A stretch of DNA of 64,000 nt from Eutypella sp. D-1 (Eukaryota > Ascomycota > Sordariomycetes > Xylariales > Diatrypaceae). How positions within the stretch are numbered: the stretch's first letter is position 1; the number at the start of each line of letters is the position of its first letter. The DNA is taken from positions 682,001 to 746,000 of the forward strand of contig JAJTTP010000002.1 in the NCBI GenBank assembly GCA_023313575.1, in the 5' to 3' direction. The translations under genes and the position numbers were made by a program. A model generated the notes under the pieces. That model did not search any database, was not told the origin of the DNA, and saw nothing but the letters and a program-made list of their open reading frames with translations. Positions 33,891 through 43,962 of the stretch are shown here, piece by piece.

Positions 33891-35175
33891 ATGCAGCTCC
33901 TACGCGCGACCCTTGCGGGCCTCATGGGCCTCGCATCCCTGGATATGGCGGCCGCGGTGCCGACGCCCGCGTCTTCGGACCGGCGGGCGACGCAGACGTT
34001 GTCGGACGTAGTGATCTTCTCACCGCCGTCGAACGCGGGGTGGACGGACCCGCGGGTGCTGTACGCACGGGCCCTGCAGCTGTCGAACGGCGACCTGCTG
34101 GCGACGTGGGAGAACTACTCTCCGGAGCCGCCCGCCGTGCACTTCCCTGTCTTCAAGTCTACCGACGGCGGCGCGAGCTGGAGTGAGATCGCCCAGGTCA
34201 ACGACACCGTCAACGGCTGGGGTCTGCGCTACCAGCCCTTCCTCTACGAGCTGCCCAGCCCCATCGGCGACTTCCCCGCCGGCACCCTCCTCCTCGCCGG
34301 AAACAGTATCCCCACCGACCTCAGCAAGACCAAGATCGACGTCTACGCTAGCCGCGACAGCGGCGTCACCTGGGAGTTCGTCAGCAGCGTCGCGTCTGGC
34401 GGCAAGGCCCTCCCTAACAACGGGCTCACCCCGGTTTGGGAGCCCTTCCTGATGTGAGTTTGGCCTTGTCTACATTCTCCCCACCTAGTCGCCTGGATGC
34501 GAATACTCATTACCCCTCCCGCTCTCATTCTATTTATGTTCCATGGCCACCGGCATCTACTGACAGTTTCGCGCCAACAGGGTCTACGAGGGCCAGCTGA
34601 TCTGCTACTACTCCGACCAGCGGGATTCCAACTTCGGCCAGAAGCTGACGCACCAGACGACGCGGGACCTGCTCACCTGGGAATCGACGGTGGACGACGT
34701 GACGGACCCCGACTACAACGCGCGGCCGGGCATGCCGACGCTCGCGCTGCTGCCAGACGGCAACTACATCCTGACGTACGAGAACTGCGGCCCGCAATCA
34801 TGCAACGTGAGCTACCGACTGGCGAAGGACCCGCTGAAGCTGCTGGAGGCGCCGAGCACCCCGCTGACGTCCACGGCCGGCACCCGCGCCCGGGGCTCGC
34901 CGTACGTGGTCTTCTCGCCCATCGGCGGCCCGAACGGCACCATCGTCGCCAGCTGCGGCACCAACTCCAAGATCTTCGTCAACCGCCAGCTCGGCGCCGC
35001 CGACGCCTGGGAGGAGTTCGACGTCCCCCAGCCCACCGCCTACACCCGCGCCCTCCTGCCCCTCCGCGGCGACGGCAGCGAGCTCCTCATCATCGGCGGC
35101 GGCGCCCTGCCCCCGAGCAGCACCAACAAGGTCAGCCTCAGTGTGGTGGATCTCAAGACCCTCATTGGGGCTTGA
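33891..35175 (+). CDS. Secreted GH93-type exo-arabinanase-like (sialidase-fold) hydrolase, two exons
   Basis: Exons 33891-34453 and 34581-35175; 385 aa. GH93 enzymes release arabinobiose from the non-reducing end of 1,5-alpha-L-arabinan in plant cell walls and have a six-bladed propeller. Seen: a signal peptide (MQLLRATLAGLMGLASLDMA, cleavage probably near AAAVP), ALQLSNGDLLATWENYSPEP, a BNR/Asp-box-like repeat FKSTDGGASWSEI and a second YASRDSGVTWEFV, PVWEPFLMVYEGQLICYYSD across the splice junction (AT|G), QKLTHQTTRDLLTWE, RPGMPTLALLPDGNYILTYE and RGSPYVVFSPIG. The family call rests on memory of fungal GH93 sequences; another BNR-repeat sialidase-fold enzyme is possible. A plant-biomass or plant-associated lifestyle is suggested. 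Confidence 0.83.
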
Positions 35176-35588
35176 GAAAGAAACAAAGTGTAAAAAATAG
35201 TCTTGGGTGGGCGGGACCGATCTGCCGCCTGTTCGGGATATTGAAAAAGCGATCATGTAGTATTTATGAAATATGATTTGAATACATTTCCCGCCAACAT
35301 TTCCCTACTTTGCTCGGTATCGGGGTATACGTAGAAACCGCAGCAAATCTTGCCGGATTTGCTGGTAGCTACAGATATTTCCTTGTAAACTGGCACGATC
35401 GATGCACGTTGAGAAGTGACGGTGTGCATATCCAGCTCCTCCTCTCGTTGGATACCGAAGCCAGTTAGTAAACAAGATAATTGATTAATTAATTATGCGA
35501 CGCAAAAATGTTTAGTAGCCGCTATTCAGGCCTACGCCATATGCGCATGTGCGACCAGTATACTATGGGGTCAAAAAGCAAAAGAAAC
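35176..35588. other. Spacer between the GH93 gene and tRNA-Met
   Basis: 3' flank of the GH93 gene, AT-rich, no gene seen. T-runs downstream of the tRNA on the minus strand (A-runs at about 35574-35584 on the plus strand) can serve as an RNA polymerase III terminator. Confidence 0.5.
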
Positions 35589-35697
35589 TGTCCTCGGCCA
35601 GGATCGAACTGGCGATCTCCGGATATCCCAACCTACTGGCTGGATCATACTGAGGGAAATATGAGACCGGCGCTCTAACCAACTGAGCCACGAAGAC
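35589..35697 (-). tRNA. tRNA-Met (CAT), elongator type, with 35-nt intron
   Basis: Read on the minus strand, 5' acceptor GTCTTCG pairs with 3' CGAGGAC (one T-G pair), followed by discriminator A at 35589. D-arm GCTC/GAGC with loop AGTTGGTTA (A box); anticodon arm CCGGT-CTCATAA-TCCGG with anticodon CAT; T-arm GCCAG-TTCGATC-CTGGC (B box). The mature form is 74 nt without CCA. A 35-nt intron (35659-35625) sits one base 3' of the anticodon, the standard position for nuclear tRNA introns. Exons are 35697-35660 and 35624-35589. The lack of initiator features and presence of a normal T-loop indicate the elongator. Confidence 0.93.
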
Positions 35698-36496
35698 GTT
35701 GGAACCTTAATTGTTGTTGGTTGGTTGAAGTTGCCCGTATCAGAGCCTATAAGCGTCACTAGCAAAGGGGTGTGGGGCTCACACGGCTTGTGAATGGTCA
35801 GCTACGATGCATTTAGCATTTAGTGTATGCGCTGTATATGGTCAACTCCAAAAGAAGGACTGACAAGGAAAAGGAGGTTTGGGTAGGAATCGTAAAAGCT
35901 TGAGACAATCGTCTCAGTTTTAAAAGGGGAAAACTATCGAGGTTCGAATGTCTAACTGGCTGAGACATACTTAGGTAAGTACTCGTCCAGACCCAGCTGG
36001 GAATTATTTATATAAGCGACACCGGGAATAGGGGCTACCGTAACTCTCCTAGCAGACAAATAAAGGATCAGCGCCTAATAGGGGCTGCCATACTAGCATG
36101 TCGCACTGAGAGCGTGTGTGATCTGCTGAGAACTATGCATTTGCACGAAAGCAGCAGATAGTTGTCGTCCACCTTACGTAGATGCTTCACAAGTGCAAGT
36201 TGATTCACGGAAACTTCGATTACACAGGGCAACGCACTTCATTTCCTCACACCATCCTTATAAATACCCGAATTATGGACCTTCGACCTGAGAATGATCT
36301 CTAGAAATCATATCAAAATGCATATGGATGTTACGGGGTGGACGTATGCGATTCTTGATGCATGCCTGAGAATCATGCCGGTATCGTTGAACAGGGCCGC
36401 CGCAACGAAGCTACAACACCTATTTCATACATGATGTAGACTGCAGGGAGTAATCACAGAGTCGTACATCTATGAAATATCTTCTTTTCAATCAGG
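35698..36496. other. Spacer between tRNA-Met and the PAQR gene
   Basis: No protein gene seen. It holds a 7-bp inverted repeat GTCTCAG (35911-35917) / CTGAGAC (35960-35966) enclosing a GGTTCGAAT T-loop-like string, possibly a decayed tRNA, and AATAGGGGCT twice (about 36028 and 36078). Confidence 0.4.
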
Positions 36497-37450
36497 TCAA
36501 CAAACCAGGTGTGTTTGTCGGTAGTTAAAGCCAGTGACCAAGCCAGCTACATGAAAGGCTCCCCCAAGCACAGCACAAATATGAAACAGCTGATGGGAGT
36601 GGCCCCAGATATCAAACGAGCCAGGACTAAATCTCTCCGGAATGCGACCGACGAATAGACAGACTCCGACGAGTAGAGACAGGCCCTCGGCAAGATACCA
36701 CGCAGCACCAACTTCGCGGCATGCGCGATCCCAGCCCAATAAGAGAAGGCTGTGGAACATGGGGAGCATGGCTGAAACGGCAAGAGGAATGAAGACGCTG
36801 CCGCGGAGGGTTCTCATCTTGCCGCCACCCCCACCAGTGTCAAATAAGGTGACTGCAGCAAGAATAGAGGATGCCAGACTAAGTCCCCAATACGCTCGCT
36901 GGATAGCTGGTCTGCAGTAAAACGCATAGTAATTCATGGATGCCCCGCCCCCTAAAGCAAGCAGGCAAATGCCAGAAATGTCCATCCTTCCCCAAAAGTG
37001 ATGCACGTTGTACGAATGGCTTCTAAGAGTGTGGAATGCCGTGCTCAGACCAAAACAAACGACCGAAGCAGTAATCGAACAGCCGATAGCCAACTTGTCG
37101 CCTGCAGCGAATTGAATGGTACTGGAATTTGAAGCATAGTTGTAAAGAGTAATACCAGCGCCAACAAAGGCTACGGAACCAACTAAGTGAGTCCAAATAT
37201 TCATTGTCTCCATATGCAAACAGCGCCAGAGACGGAAAGAGCGCCTGTACGAGTAGGTTGGCATTGGATGGCCTCTGATGATATAGTCATTATCGCGAAG
37301 CCATCCAGGTATTTGATCTTTGGTTGCGATCTTGGGCCAGCTATCCTGACCCCCGTGGTTGTTGCCAACTAGGGTTGAACTTGAAGCTAAGGGGCTCGGT
37401 GACCCTGGCGGTGCTGGCGGGGCTGGCGAGGCGGTCGCGTCTTTGACCAT
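36497..37450 (-). CDS. PAQR (adiponectin receptor/hemolysin III-like, Izh-type) membrane protein
   Basis: 317 aa from ATG 37450. PAQR proteins are seven-helix membrane proteins with a zinc site; yeast Izh relatives affect zinc and lipid (sphingolipid/sterol) homeostasis, and several members have ceramidase activity. Seen: IIRGHPMPTYSYRRSFRLWR before helix 1, ETMNIWTHLVGSVAF (the N-I-W-T-H motif), CFGLSTAFHTLRSHS with the first zinc-site His, FWGRMDISGICLLALGG with the conserved Asp, and the terminal HSHQLFHICAVLGGAFH with two His ligands. The frame is open 44 codons upstream to ATG 37582; I prefer 37450 because the upstream residues are unlike the family and CGTTGCAG just before the ATG looks like a splice acceptor for a 5'UTR intron. 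The Pro/Ala-rich N-terminus is cytosolic. Confidence 0.9.
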   Translation of the reverse strand: MVKDATASPAPPAPPGSPSPLASSSTLVGNNHGGQDSWPKIATKDQIPGWLRDNDYIIRGHPMPTYSYRRSFRLWRCLHMETMNIWTHLVGSVAFVGAGITLYNYASNSSTIQFAAGDKLAIGCSITASVVCFGLSTAFHTLRSHSYNVHHFWGRMDISGICLLALGGGASMNYYAFYCRPAIQRAYWGLSLASSILAAVTLFDTGGGGGKMRTLRGSVFIPLAVSAMLPMFHSLLLLGWDRACREVGAAWYLAEGLSLLVGVCLFVGRIPERFSPGSFDIWGHSHQLFHICAVLGGAFHVAGLVTGFNYRQTHLVC

Positions 37451-38138
37451 TACTGCAACGTTTATTTTATGTGGTTTAACTGTCAAGAGACGAGGTGATA
37501 TTACAAGCCGACAACAATGAGCGCGTGCTGGTTTGAAAAGGATATCAAGGATAGTACTGAGGTGGGGCAAGTTATATAGCATACCTCCCTTCCCCCTCCC
37601 CTAGGTTCAAGCCTCAGCGTTTAGCATGGTGTTGGCCTCACCGACCCCCCAGAACTCGATTTTCCTAAATCAAAGAAGCCTGCCTCAAGGAGAAAAGCCA
37701 GTAGCATCGCCGGTAGGAATGTAACGCTGAACGCATGTATAACTGCATAGAAGCCCCTGTCAAGCGATCGTCCAATCGGGCAATCGGATAAAGCAGATGG
37801 TGGTACATCTTCTTGATCGCACCATTGAATGTTTCGTCGACACTCCCTCCTTAGAGATTCCACAGCCTTGCAGGGTTACTAGGCCAGCCTAGGGGATCCC
37901 TTACTTGCATACCCCAGCGATCACTGCCAGACAGCAGACAGCAGACTTAAGGTCTCCTACTCTACTATATATGGCCCACCCTTTTATAGTAGCCCTACCA
38001 AATGAGGCTCAACTGACCGTGACAAAATAGTTCATAGGCTGGGTGAAGGTTTTTAAACGTAGAATGGTGCACTTTATTACAGCTGGTGAACCAACCTAAG
38101 AGATCTATTGAAGTCATCAAGCGCCGAAGCCTTGAGTC
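37451..38138. other. Spacer upstream of the PAQR gene
   Basis: Promoter of the PAQR gene and 3' flank of the GST-like gene. An 80-codon frame on the minus strand (37863-37621) with one hydrophobic segment begins at GTG and resembles nothing known; not called. No repeats or RNA genes seen. Confidence 0.5.
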
Positions 38139-38885
38139 TCACCATGTTCCCCTATACGGCTCCAAAGCATCATGCAGCCTACCCCAACGCCCACCATGCC
38201 ACGTGCGAATCTCCTCCCACTCAGGCACCGTCTGGTTCAGGCACATTAACCAGCCACCAATGATAATATCTGCATAATCAGCCTCCTTGCCTCCTATGAA
38301 AGGTCCGTCGGAAAACCTAAAATACTTCGCAACCTCCTTCAACGCCACCTCAAACGCACCTAGGACCTTCGCCCTTGTCTCCCCGCGTATGATGAGCTCA
38401 TCCCATGTCTTTACGCCAGCCCTCCTGCAGAACTCAGCTTTGCACTCCTCTTCAGTCTCCGGGTTAAAAGGCATGCCCACGGCGAACAGTGGGGCGGCTA
38501 GAGGGAAGACCGAGTCGATATGAGCGTTAAACGCCGCATATAAGCCGATTGAATGCCGAAACAATGAAGGTGCATCGGTGTACTTTTTATCCAAGTGCAC
38601 GGCAACATCAAACGAATCGCCCACCACCACGTTGGTCGATGTGTCCTTAATGATGGGGAGCGTGTAGAACGGCTCTCCGTCGCTGAAGAAGCGCACCGGC
38701 TCTGCGCCAAGGCTTTTGCGTGTCGATGTTATCTCAGACAAGTCGACCCATTTTGTGACGAAGTTCGCGCGCTTGAAATTTAATGCGTACCGGGCTTTCC
38801 ATGGATTGGGCGCGAACGGGTGAATGGGGGGCCCAGAGGCAATGTCATAGAACACGATGGGGTCTGACGATGACGTAAAGGTCAT
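38139..38885 (-). CDS. Glutathione S-transferase-like protein
   Basis: 248 aa from ATG 38885, single exon. GST-fold proteins conjugate glutathione to electrophiles or reduce substrates. Seen: a thioredoxin-like N-terminal domain opening (DPIVFYDIASGPPIHPFAPN, then PWKARYALNFKR) of the type found in fungal and bacterial etherase-like GSTs, a strand-Pro segment FYTLPIIKDTSTNVVVGDSF where TLP holds the conserved cis-Pro and the D/S pair binds the gamma-glutamyl group, and an all-helical C-terminal half with FIGGKEADYADIIIGGWLMC. The open frame extends 48 codons upstream, but those residues are not GST-like. A xenobiotic or secondary-metabolism role is possible; the substrate is unknown. Confidence 0.84.
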   Translation of the reverse strand: MTFTSSSDPIVFYDIASGPPIHPFAPNPWKARYALNFKRANFVTKWVDLSEITSTRKSLGAEPVRFFSDGEPFYTLPIIKDTSTNVVVGDSFDVAVHLDKKYTDAPSLFRHSIGLYAAFNAHIDSVFPLAAPLFAVGMPFNPETEEECKAEFCRRAGVKTWDELIIRGETRAKVLGAFEVALKEVAKYFRFSDGPFIGGKEADYADIIIGGWLMCLNQTVPEWEEIRTWHGGRWGRLHDALEPYRGTW

Positions 38886-40137
38886 TGCGACGAGACGGGA
38901 TGTAGAGAGTATGCTGGCGGATGGGATGATGAAGTGGAATAAGTGCACTGGTTTCAGTGTGTAGGAGTATGGTGGCAGGTCACTGATGTTGCCAGAAGTG
39001 TTTAAGATGTTGTCACCAGACTTTTCCACTTCATGAGACGGGTTGGGCCCAGGACTTTATACTTTATCCATGAGACATTCGGTACCCATGACTCTTCGAC
39101 GGCCAACTTGGCGCCATGTGGCTGGCTTGAGCTGAGTACAAAGCAATCGATCGACTTTGTGACTCGCTGATTCCCAAATGGCGGGTGTAATATTCCCACA
39201 TTGCTTGCACAGAATCTCGAAATAGCCTCTTTGGAGGCACTATGCATGGTGTTAGGGAATTATTTCGAAACATTGTCAGATTGCTCCCGCTACCTAACCT
39301 TTTCAGGTGTATGTTGAGGCTATCACAACTCGGTGCACTGTGGTACGTTAAGCCAAAATAGGTATGAGCGCTAGATCTGACATTTTTTTTCGCCGCCAAT
39401 GGAATGCGCGGGCCTGCCGCAAAACTTCCCTTTCGGGGCAGTACAGGTCATCACGTCACGTGTATGATGCTCATCCTGGATTCAGGTTGACTAACTATGC
39501 AGTGCCAGTGGGCGAACTCACCGCCAACCTTCCCTTCTTACCAGTGCAGCTCGTCACGTGTATGATGCTCATTCTGATTCATCAATGCCACGGGACGATT
39601 GGTTTGGCAGATGGATGGGATCTGTGGGATTTATGAGATCTATCGAATAGATGCGGTAGAGAGGATGGCTGAGACAGATGGGAGATATGGGATCGGCTGC
39701 AATAGGCTGCAAAAGGATAGAATAGATATGATGGATTGGGATTGTTACAAGGCTGCCACCAACCCTCCGTTTCACTCTGGTAATTCATACCTTCGGAAAC
39801 TAGGGCATCTAGTTATCCAGTAGCAGGAGGCTAACTGACAACAAGTAAGGATCTCGCTAAGAAAATTAGTCGCAGGCCGAACGTTAATCTTGATATCCAT
39901 GCATAGACACCCATTTAGTCCATCGAGTCCGAAGACGTATCGCTAAGCAGAGGCGACCCAAGCTGCAACCTTCCTACAAAGCAAAAAGAAGGGCTATTGC
40001 GGCTGCACATCTACATTATAAATGTTCTTTGATAAACGTAGTTGCAGAAGAGGCGGGTTCCAACGGCCTCTGACCCCAGGAAATAACTAACGGTGCGGTC
40101 TCGCCTGGGCGATCCATTGAGTACTTAAACGTCTGCC
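38886..40137. other. Spacer with an imperfect duplicated segment
   Basis: No gene seen. Two diverged copies of a segment containing GTCACGTGTATGATGCTCAT lie at about 39410-39487 and 39524-39585. The right half (39590-39740) is purine-rich with ATGGG/GATAG repeats. Confidence 0.5.
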
Positions 40138-41065
40138 TTAGAGGACGACCATGTCATCCGCATCCACGGCATACTCGAGATCGTCCTCCGTCAGCGCATC
40201 CTCCAAGTCTGCCTCGATGGCATCCTCTTCGCCTGCGCGGTCGCCTGCCGCGAACATCTCCCATCGATTGGGGTTTTTTTTCCAGCGAGACTGTGTCGGC
40301 GCTCTTCTTGAACATCCGGAACTTGAGCTTGCGATACCGAACGCCAATGACGCGCTCTCCTGGCGCAGTGAACGAGATGCTCCGCCTAGACAACCCGTTG
40401 GCATGCCCATTCAGGTCGATATTGGCAATGCCTACCGGGTTTGGTATACCCAGAGACTCGGCCCCGGGAGCGCCTCCAGAGACGGATGCCTGCCCGCCTA
40501 ACTGACCCTCTGCCTGCACCTTAGTTTCCTTGACCGTGATCAGTCCCACCACCAAGAACAGTGAGTAGTCCAGCATGGCCTTCTCCATCCACTTCCGCGT
40601 ATCCTCGCTGGCGCACGTGTCTAGAAAGTAGCGTCGCTGCTGTAGCAGATCATACCTCGTTAGTTCTTTTGTCTGCAACTCGTCGGAACTGCTGCCCTCG
40701 AGGGCTATATCCCCCGCGAAGAGCCGAGACAGCTTCGCGCCAAGTTCCGCGGCTGCGCTGATGGATCTAGCATCGCGCAACGTTGTGAAGTGGGCTGCCT
40801 CGACGTTGCGCTCCGGGAGGGCGTTGTCTGTATAAGGTCAGAAGTCGTCGCCAGGGTTGCGGGCGTCGGTGACAAGACGGCCGAGTGTGGAGCTTTGGAG
40901 GGTCAAAAACCCTTTACGGTAGACGTCGAGAGCGTCGGACCAGGGCGGCGCTCTAGACGTCCGCCGGACGGCGTTGGCCTTGCATTTTGCCGTGCGTGGC
41001 ATCAGGTCGCTTTCGGAGAAAGACCCAAGAGGCCAGGGCAATCCTATTGCTTGGGCTCCGTACAT
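40138..41065 (-). pseudogene. Candidate fungal gasdermin-like (RCD-1/HET-Q1 type) cell-death gene, interrupted
   Basis: Read from ATG 41065, the frame runs 75 codons to a TGA at 40840-40838, then continues in the same frame with protein-like sequence to a run of eight A (plus-strand T8, 40274-40281), where coding character moves to another frame and ends at TAA 40140-40138. So there is one nonsense codon and one single-base indel. A 90-nt in-frame intron (GTAAAG donor, CTGACC branch, ACAG acceptor) could remove the TGA but would also remove sequence that looks conserved. Seen: LQSSTLGRLVTDARNP, a beta-hairpin-like LFLVVGLITVKETKV, and GERVIGVRYRKLKFRMF, followed by a roughly 35-residue very acidic tail. 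The overall size, the hairpin and an acidic C-terminal tail fit fungal gasdermin-like proteins, pore-forming effectors freed by proteolysis; this is recalled, not searched. It lies 0.7 kb from a HET-domain gene on the same strand. Confidence 0.45.
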
Positions 41066-41763
41066 CTATGTTGGTATATGACGTGACGTAAAATTCCGGT
41101 ATACATATATAAAGACTGGGGGAAGCAAGGAGAGAAAAGAGAAAACAAGGTGTTAAATCCACAGAGATGGGTTTCCGTGTCCATCCGAGTACTGGAAGAG
41201 TCTATTAACTCCAATTCATCTTGTGCTATTACGATAAGTGTAGATGCTAACTAAGGATATTAGTCACGGTGAAATATCCATCGATATCGGTAAGGTAGTG
41301 CCGAAAAAAAGGGAGTTCGCAATACCCAGACCTTAGGCGCATATGATGCTGGTGCTATAATGTCACCCGGTTCGTGCATAGTAATTGCACAGATAGGAAT
41401 GATAGTAGTGCTCAAGTAGAAGCGTAACTGCAGCGACGAGCTAAGTACGTTGGCATCGTTGAATATGGCAGGGAAGTTTCAAATCTGCCTTTGGTTAGGC
41501 AGTTGAGCTTGGACTGGTATGACCGAGCCTTTGGAGTCCAAGAAGTTCAACCAACATAACCCTGGCGTTACATAGGTGGATCGTGGAAGTATTGTAGATT
41601 CACACGCTCGGCTAATCCGGAGGAAACATCTGTTTACTATTAGATGGCGGAAATGAGTATATGGCTCTCATACAAGTATATAAGCCTCGTCAATTTTTTC
41701 AAGTGTTTACAAAATTTAATCATGCTGAACCCTATCGCATGCATGGCTGTTGTTCGATGATCG
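41066..41763. other. Spacer between the gasdermin-like candidate and the HET gene
   Basis: AT-rich, no gene seen. Serves as promoter of the minus-strand gasdermin-like candidate and 3' flank of the HET gene. A TATATATAAAG stretch at about 41104-41114 lies about 40 nt upstream of the candidate's first ATG. Confidence 0.5.
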
Positions 41764-43962
41764 CTAGACGATTAGAACATCCACCGGGTAAGAGAAGTTA
41801 GAGTCAGTGAAGCGGCCCCATTTCTGCAAGTGAGCCGAACGGCTCCCTACGAATAGATAGAACAATCCGATTCTCTCGTATGCATTCCGGACCCTCGGAG
41901 ATTTCCCTAGCACCAGAAACACGTGCCTGGCTTTGTTATACCGCTCTCGATAATACCCGACGTAGAGTAGCCAACAATCAACCGGGGCCACGAAATCATC
42001 AGGATATAAAAGCTTCTTTAGCCAGTCATTGAGGCCATCATAATGCCGGCGTGAATACCTGCTATAGGCGGTTTGCGTATACAGGCGGCAGCAGGTGAGG
42101 CTAGACGTCCTATGTGGACGTATGTTGTCTGTAGCTTGTAGGGCTGTGTCTATAGTGAGCTCGCTCGAAAGTGGCTTAAGTTCGTACTTCAAGGAGATGG
42201 TGTATGGAGCATAGTCTTTGGGTTTCCAGACTAGGGAAGTCTTGATCAAGTAGCCGCGCAGTGTTAAATGCCCATCATGAACCTGCCCGAACAAGTCATC
42301 CCCCAGCGGCGATACCTCGGAGTCGCAGAGAGTCGCTACCGAGACATATTCCGAATAAATGTCATGAATCCCCATGCCGTATGAGATAGGCCCACTTATA
42401 GAAGCCCAGGAGAAAGACGGGGCGAGGTAAACAGTCGGTTGCTTCGCATCTCTCAGGTATATGCTAGTTGTTTGCCAAAGAATATCCCTAGAAAAATTAT
42501 TCTTCCATATCCCGGCAAGGTACGGTGAATCGAGGCACTCATTCATAGTCTTGGCTAGACCAGAGATTGCGGGGAGAATGTCCATACAGTTGGTAAGGCT
42601 TCTCTTACAGTAATCCTCTACTATGCTATGCCATAAGTCGAAGGCCTCCTGGCGGCTTTCCGGTGACCTTCGTCCTAAGACACCGTTGAGCTGCACGGTT
42701 TTTCCTATCTGGGGGCAACCCGATTCTCTCACTACGCCTTCCTGGCATACCCATTCAAGCTCGTGGCCGAAGGCGAGCAATCGGGTCGAGAGTAGCTTCT
42801 CCTGCAACGTCCAACCTCGGGAAGACCATGTGCTCCGGGGTGTGGGTAACTGGCCATCTATCTGGGTATACATTGGGAGGGCCCTTGCGTGAACTTCAAT
42901 GTGGGCTCCATCGTCGCAGGGTATTAGATCATTAAATTCCTCCTGGGGGATGTCTTGAAACCCGCCAGGGCGTTCTATGAACCCTTGAGAGGTTGACGAG
43001 GAGCACTCCGCTGCTAGCGTGAGCAGTGCGTTAGCATATATGTCAGCCATCGTTACTGAGACTTTCCTCCAGTCTACGTGGTCATCTTGTATAATGCAAA
43101 GAGCATCAACCCATAGAAACCGTAATCCTAGAGCCCTAGTGTACCGGACTGCATCCAATATGACGCGAGGCAGAACGGAGGCCGAGATCCCGGATTGCAT
43201 GGTCTTGTAATTTTCCACTGTGGTTTTTATGTTTTGTTCTGTTCCCCAGCAATAGCTAAGCGCAACATATTGAACGTCCGCTAGGGGCTCTGCAACCTCG
43301 AAGAGCTGAATAAGACATTGATCATCTTCACCCAAGTCAAGTAGCCGCGTAGGCAATTTCGTCGACCTTCTCTTACAACTTTTATGGTCTCGGCAGCAGA
43401 CAGATAATTGCTTTGTAACAAACCTAAGCTTTCCGTTGAGAGGCGGTCAGGACTGATTTCCTTAACTGGCTGAATCCTTTGCCAAAGAGGGCTGTGACTT
43501 GAATATGTATCTTGGCACTTGGTTAGCAGATGTGGTAGTTTCAGACCTATGATGTTCTTGCTAACCGTCTGTATACAACTGGACATTGCGATAATTGCCA
43601 GTGAGATATGGATTCGCAGGAGGCTGTGGCAGAAAAAGGTTTATACGAGAGCAATCTGAATAGAAGAACTGGGTGACTTGAGATAGAAAAGCACATATGT
43701 GGCATCCGGCTTGAGCTGTAGCTTTGACTTCTTCTTGCGGCAAGACTATCGCTACAAGTAATGCTGGCCCCTGAAATGCCCGATAACCCCGGCATTCAAA
43801 TACTCTCGAACCCCCATATGGCCAAGAACTTAATGAGGACAGTCTCTCTTTTTTGTCCTTCCATAACTAGAGGCGAGGTTCCGGGTCTAGGTTAGAGCAA
43901 GCACGGCAGATAGGCTTTGAATAGGTGGCTTTTTGAATCGTGCCAGCCATTCCCTTGTCCAT
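41764..43962 (-). pseudogene. HET-domain (heterokaryon incompatibility) gene, 5' part with in-frame stops
   Basis: The uninterrupted part, about 43356-41764, encodes 530 aa with a clear HET domain: YVALSYCWG, LGLRFLWVDALCIIQDD, MADIYANALLTLAAE and SRGWTLQEKLLSTRLLAFG. HET proteins trigger cell death when unlike strains fuse. The same frame extends upstream with typical HET N-terminal features (AGCHICAFLSQVTQFF; CRDHKSCKRRSTKLPTRLL) to ATG 43962, but is broken by TAG 43869-43867, TAG 43563-43561, TAA 43464-43462 and TGA 43449-43447. An intron might remove the last three (possible donor GTTAGC at 43565, AG acceptors near 43429 and 43424), although neither acceptor keeps the frame. The HET domain itself has no stop, so a shorter protein starting downstream cannot be excluded. 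Confidence 0.72.

Noticed and set aside
37621..37863. 80-codon minus-strand frame with one hydrophobic segment
   Set aside because: Begins at GTG, has no homologue I recognise and lies in the PAQR promoter region.
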